NCBI GenBank assembly: GCA_023397675.1
Contig: JAEWTV010000050.1
Location: 1-64,000 of the forward strand
DNA: 64,000 nucleotides
Direction: 5' to 3'
Source of the DNA: Bacillota bacterium
GTDB taxonomy: Bacteria; Bacillota; Clostridia; Acetivibrionales; JANLFN01
Shown here: piece after piece, positions 61,383-64,000 of the stretch
Layout: the number at the start of each line of letters is the position of its first letter
How positions within the stretch are numbered: the stretch's first letter is position 1
Position numbers and translations under genes: made by a program
The notes under the pieces: model-generated
The model's input: the letters and a program-made list of their open reading frames with translations, nothing else
Databases searched by the model: none
What the model was told of the DNA's origin: nothing

Positions 61383-62396
61383 ATGATAAAAAAAATATTA
61401 TTAGCAATTACAACATTGATATTTATGTTTACTGCTGTTTCATGCAGTATTGGTGAAGGAACAACCAAGAAGTACCTTGATGCAATGCAGAAAACTGATA
61501 GAGCTGATTCCTACAGACAAAATTCCAAGATTACATTGAATCTCGACCTGTCAAAGGCTTCAGAAAAGACTAAAAAGGATTTGGAAAAATATAAGGATAT
61601 AACTGTTAATAATGATGAAAGTGTTGATAATAAAAATAAAATAAGCATGTCAGACCAATATGTAAAAGCAGGGGACCTGAGCCTTAGCATCAGACAGTAT
61701 ATTAGTGGAAATAACATTTATATAAAGTTCCCTGATGGTAGTGACAAATATGTAAAGATTGATCTTCAGGATAAAATGAATGAAAATGCTGTTAAAGAAA
61801 AGGCATCGAGTGAATTTTACCAGAAAACCTATAAAATATGGGAAGACTTTGCAAGAAATGAGCTTATAACCGACGAGGGAGAAGCCATTGAAAATACTGC
61901 AGATGGTGATATAAAGGTTACACTTCTTACAATAAAACTTACTGATGATAAGGCAAAGGGTGTTTTAGCAAAAATAGCTGATGTACTGTCAAAAGATGAA
62001 GCAATGAAAAAGTCAATTATGGACAACCAGAAAATGTATAACAAAAACAGCCAGAAGGCAGCTGAAACAAGCAAGAAGTTTGAGGAGATTTTAAACAACC
62101 TTCCGCAGTATTTTGAAAAGAATAAGGATAAGGTAGCTGTTGAAAACCTTAAACTTACAGCAAAGATAGACCGTGATTCATATATTATAAGCCAGACCAT
62201 TTCTGGAACTATCATATTAAAAACCGATGGCGAGATTAAAATCGATTTTGAGATGAATAGCGTAAAATCAGATATAAATACAGGAAAAATCAAGATTAAA
62301 ATTCCTGACTCGGTAATAACCGGTGCAGTAAAGCTTGATGAATCAAAATTTAGTAATCCTGAAGATATGAAAAAAATATTTGATAATAATAAATGA
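61383..62396 (+). CDS. Lipoprotein of the LppX/LprAFG-like type
   Basis: A 337-residue lipoprotein with lipobox AVSC and a long soluble domain with alternating beta-strand pattern typical of DUF6612/LppX-like lipoproteins, which may bind lipids or help envelope homeostasis. ATG at 61383 follows AAAGGTG. It is the first gene behind the candidate operator and precedes the ABC transporter genes, suggesting one operon. Function is inferred from context only. Confidence 0.75.
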   Translation: MIKKILLAITTLIFMFTAVSCSIGEGTTKKYLDAMQKTDRADSYRQNSKITLNLDLSKASEKTKKDLEKYKDITVNNDESVDNKNKISMSDQYVKAGDLSLSIRQYISGNNIYIKFPDGSDKYVKIDLQDKMNENAVKEKASSEFYQKTYKIWEDFARNELITDEGEAIENTADGDIKVTLLTIKLTDDKAKGVLAKIADVLSKDEAMKKSIMDNQKMYNKNSQKAAETSKKFEEILNNLPQYFEKNKDKVAVENLKLTAKIDRDSYIISQTISGTIILKTDGEIKIDFEMNSVKSDINTGKIKIKIPDSVITGAVKLDESKFSNPEDMKKIFDNNK

Positions 62397-62418
62397 TATT
62401 CGATGGGGGAAATGAAAG

Positions 62419-63354
62419 ATGAGTTATATCGAAGTAGACAGACTTACTAAGAGCTATGGCGGATTGAAAGCAGTGGACGAAGTAAGCTTCAGTGTAGATA
62501 AGGGAGAAGTTTTTGGACTACTTGGACCAAACGGAGCAGGTAAATCAACGCTTATTTCAATGATCACTACCCTCCTTAAACCTGACAGCGGCAGCATAGT
62601 TGTGAATGGTCACAAGCTGAACGGTGAAAACTCCGAAATTCGGAAAATACTCGGACTTGTACCGCAGGAAATAGCCTTATATCCTACGCTGACAGCAAGA
62701 GAAAATCTTAACTTTTGGGGAAGAATGTATGGCCTCAAAGGTTCCCTCTTAAAAGAAAGAGTTGATGAAGCTCTTGAAATTGCAGGGCTAAAGGAACGTG
62801 AAAAGGATAGGGTTGATTCATATTCCGGTGGTATGAAAAGGAGAATAAATATTGCAGCTGCACTTCTCCACAAGCCTGGAGTTTTGATAATGGATGAACC
62901 GACTGTAGGAATTGATCCACAGTCAAGAAATCATATACTTGAAACAGTATTAAAACTTAACAGCGAAGGAATGACTGTTATTTATACCAGCCACTACATG
63001 GAAGAAGTTGAATTCCTCTGTACCAGAGTTGCAATTGTAGATCATGGCAAGATTATTGCTTCAGGTACAAAGGAAGAGTTAAGAAAGCTTGTAGGTGATA
63101 ATGACATTCTCAACATTGAACAGACGGGAATTAATGATAAGACAGTCGAAATGATTAAAAAGCTTGATAGTTTAAAAGGCATATCAATAGAGGAAAATAA
63201 ACTTAAAATTATTACCTCAGATGCTAATACTATGCTTGCAAAAGTAATTTCTATTCTTGACTCACAAAAATGTAAAATTCAATCTATAAATCTGGAACAG
63301 TCGAACCTTGAAAGTGTATTCCTGCACCTTACCGGCAGGGCGTTGAGAGATTAG
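62419..63354 (+). CDS. ABC transporter ATP-binding protein (ABC-2 exporter, LnrL-like)
   Basis: A 311-residue ATPase with Walker A GPNGAGKST, Q-loop VPQEIAL, signature YSGGMKRRINI, Walker B VLIMDEPTVGIDP and switch His in SHYMEE. A C-terminal extension (about 220-311) is typical of DrrA-type exporters. It fits the ATPase of an ABC-2-type drug or lipid exporter next to its permease. GGGGGAAA lies ahead of the ATG. Confidence 0.92.
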   Translation: MSYIEVDRLTKSYGGLKAVDEVSFSVDKGEVFGLLGPNGAGKSTLISMITTLLKPDSGSIVVNGHKLNGENSEIRKILGLVPQEIALYPTLTARENLNFWGRMYGLKGSLLKERVDEALEIAGLKEREKDRVDSYSGGMKRRINIAAALLHKPGVLIMDEPTVGIDPQSRNHILETVLKLNSEGMTVIYTSHYMEEVEFLCTRVAIVDHGKIIASGTKEELRKLVGDNDILNIEQTGINDKTVEMIKKLDSLKGISIEENKLKIITSDANTMLAKVISILDSQKCKIQSINLEQSNLESVFLHLTGRALRD

Positions 63355-63367
63355 GGGGAGGTCTAAG

Positions 63368-64000
63368 ATGGCATTTTTTATAGCGTTAAAAGATTTGCGC
63401 ATAGTTTTCAGAGATAAAAAAGCCCTTGCACTTCTAATCCTTATGCCAGTTGTACTGATTTTTATACTTGGCAGCGCTCTGGGTGGCGTAATGAATGAGG
63501 ATTCTTCTGTCAGTAAGTTTTCAATTGCTGTAGTGAATAAGGATGACGGGCAGATGTCACAGATATTTATCAATGATGTTCTCAGAAAAGAGATGTCAAA
63601 GATGTTCAACACCTTCGTAGTGGACGAAGACAAGGCTGATGAAATGTTAAAGGATAAAAGAGTTCCTTCTATTATAATAATACCTGAGAATTTTTCAAAG
63701 GAAGTGGATTCGGGTAAACAGGCAGCTCTGGAAATTAAATCAGGTTTGGAAAACAAAGTTCAGACAGGTATAGTAAAGGCTGTTGCAGGTGGATTTACAC
63801 AAAGCCTTTCACTTAATTATGCAGGTGCAAATGCAATAATGGATTTGACCGATAAATATAAAATTCCTTTGAATATGGATACCCAGGGTGTATCAAAAGC
63901 AACAGCCCTTATGTCGGAACTGCAAAAAAAGATTGGTTCACAAATGATAAAATTTTCTTCCTCCGACCAGGAAAAGCACAAGACTACAACTGCAATGCAG
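63368..64000 (+). CDS. ABC-2 type exporter permease, 5' part
   Basis: The first 211 residues are in the window; the gene runs off the right edge. A membrane helix near residues 20-40 (ALLILMPVVLIFILGSALGGV) is followed by an extracytoplasmic region, as in YhgE/DrrB-like and LnrM/N permeases. GGGGGAGG lies before the ATG, 13 bases after the ATPase gene. Confidence 0.85.
   Translation, partial: MAFFIALKDLRIVFRDKKALALLILMPVVLIFILGSALGGVMNEDSSVSKFSIAVVNKDDGQMSQIFINDVLRKEMSKMFNTFVVDEDKADEMLKDKRVPSIIIIPENFSKEVDSGKQAALEIKSGLENKVQTGIVKAVAGGFTQSLSLNYAGANAIMDLTDKYKIPLNMDTQGVSKATALMSELQKKIGSQMIKFSSSDQEKHKTTTAMQ

Noticed and set aside
1..64000. tRNA or rRNA genes
   Set aside because: No tRNA-like T-loop GGTTCGAATCC blocks with matching arms and no rRNA segments were noticed. 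A dedicated scan was not possible.

Overview
The window is AT-rich DNA from an anaerobic, spore-forming Firmicute of the class Clostridia. Support comes from the spore germination protease gene gpr, AGGAGG-type ribosome binding sites with frequent TTG/GTG starts, the acetate pathway pair pta-ackA, many Cys-rich redox proteins and clostridial families (DUF2680, DUF3021, DUF5714). The overall look is Ruminiclostridium-like; that genus-level guess is inference from memory, not a search.

Layout. 1-5.2 kb: a sigma-A promoter and c-di-AMP riboswitch in front of a secreted NlpC/P60 hydrolase, then comEC, holA and a reverse-strand LspA-like protein. 5.5-9.8 kb: an FtsX-type ABC exporter, then a LytTR regulator with a DUF3021 membrane partner. 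9.8-16 kb: housekeeping and spore genes (rpsT, gpr, a CwlD-like amidase, an M50 protease, ligA, a comER-like gene). 16-26.9 kb: a redox and metal(loid)-type region with a CsoR-family repressor, a glutaredoxin whose promoter is overlaid by a CsoR-type palindrome, a two-component system with matching direct-repeat operators, a DUF2680 protein, a membrane Fe-S protein, and a reverse-strand operon. That operon encodes an ArsM-like methyltransferase, a 35-residue Cys-rich peptide, a radical SAM/SPASM-DUF5714 fusion and a thioredoxin-thioredoxin reductase fusion. It ends in a rearranged zone with a 5'-truncated permease and a truncated C_GCAxxG_C_C gene. 27-33 kb: a 1,890-residue secreted subtilase with Ig-like and jelly-roll-like repeats. 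33-38 kb: lgt, a YeiH transporter with divergent LysR regulator, a palindromic interspersed repeat, and a very AT-rich AAA+/DUF6414-like gene pair. 38-45 kb: an ECF-type sigma factor, small membrane and Cys-rich proteins, a phosphoesterase, rhomboid-TPR, and a membrane spermidine-synthase-like protein. 45-49 kb: gatC, gatA and gatB, where gatB carries an in-frame TAG and a tandem/inverted repeat lies between gatA and gatB. 49-53 kb: three secreted lipoprotein peptidases (M28 and two S8 paralogues, one lacking the catalytic Ser). 53-64 kb: pta-ackA behind a long structured leader, a YkuE-like phosphoesterase, two two-component systems, and the start of an ABC export operon resembling the LnrJK-LnrLMN arrangement.

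The best candidate for an undescribed system is the CsoR-box-controlled operon at 20.8-25.4 kb. A methyltransferase, a short Cys-rich peptide with its own ribosome binding site and a following attenuator-like hairpin, a radical SAM/SPASM protein and a dedicated dithiol reductase together look like a ribosomally made, modified Cys peptide system with a metal or metalloid theme. The gene calls are well supported; the joint function is inference. Secondary leads are the amber codon in gatB, the structured pta leader, the AAA+/DUF6414-like pair, and the operator motifs tied to their regulators.
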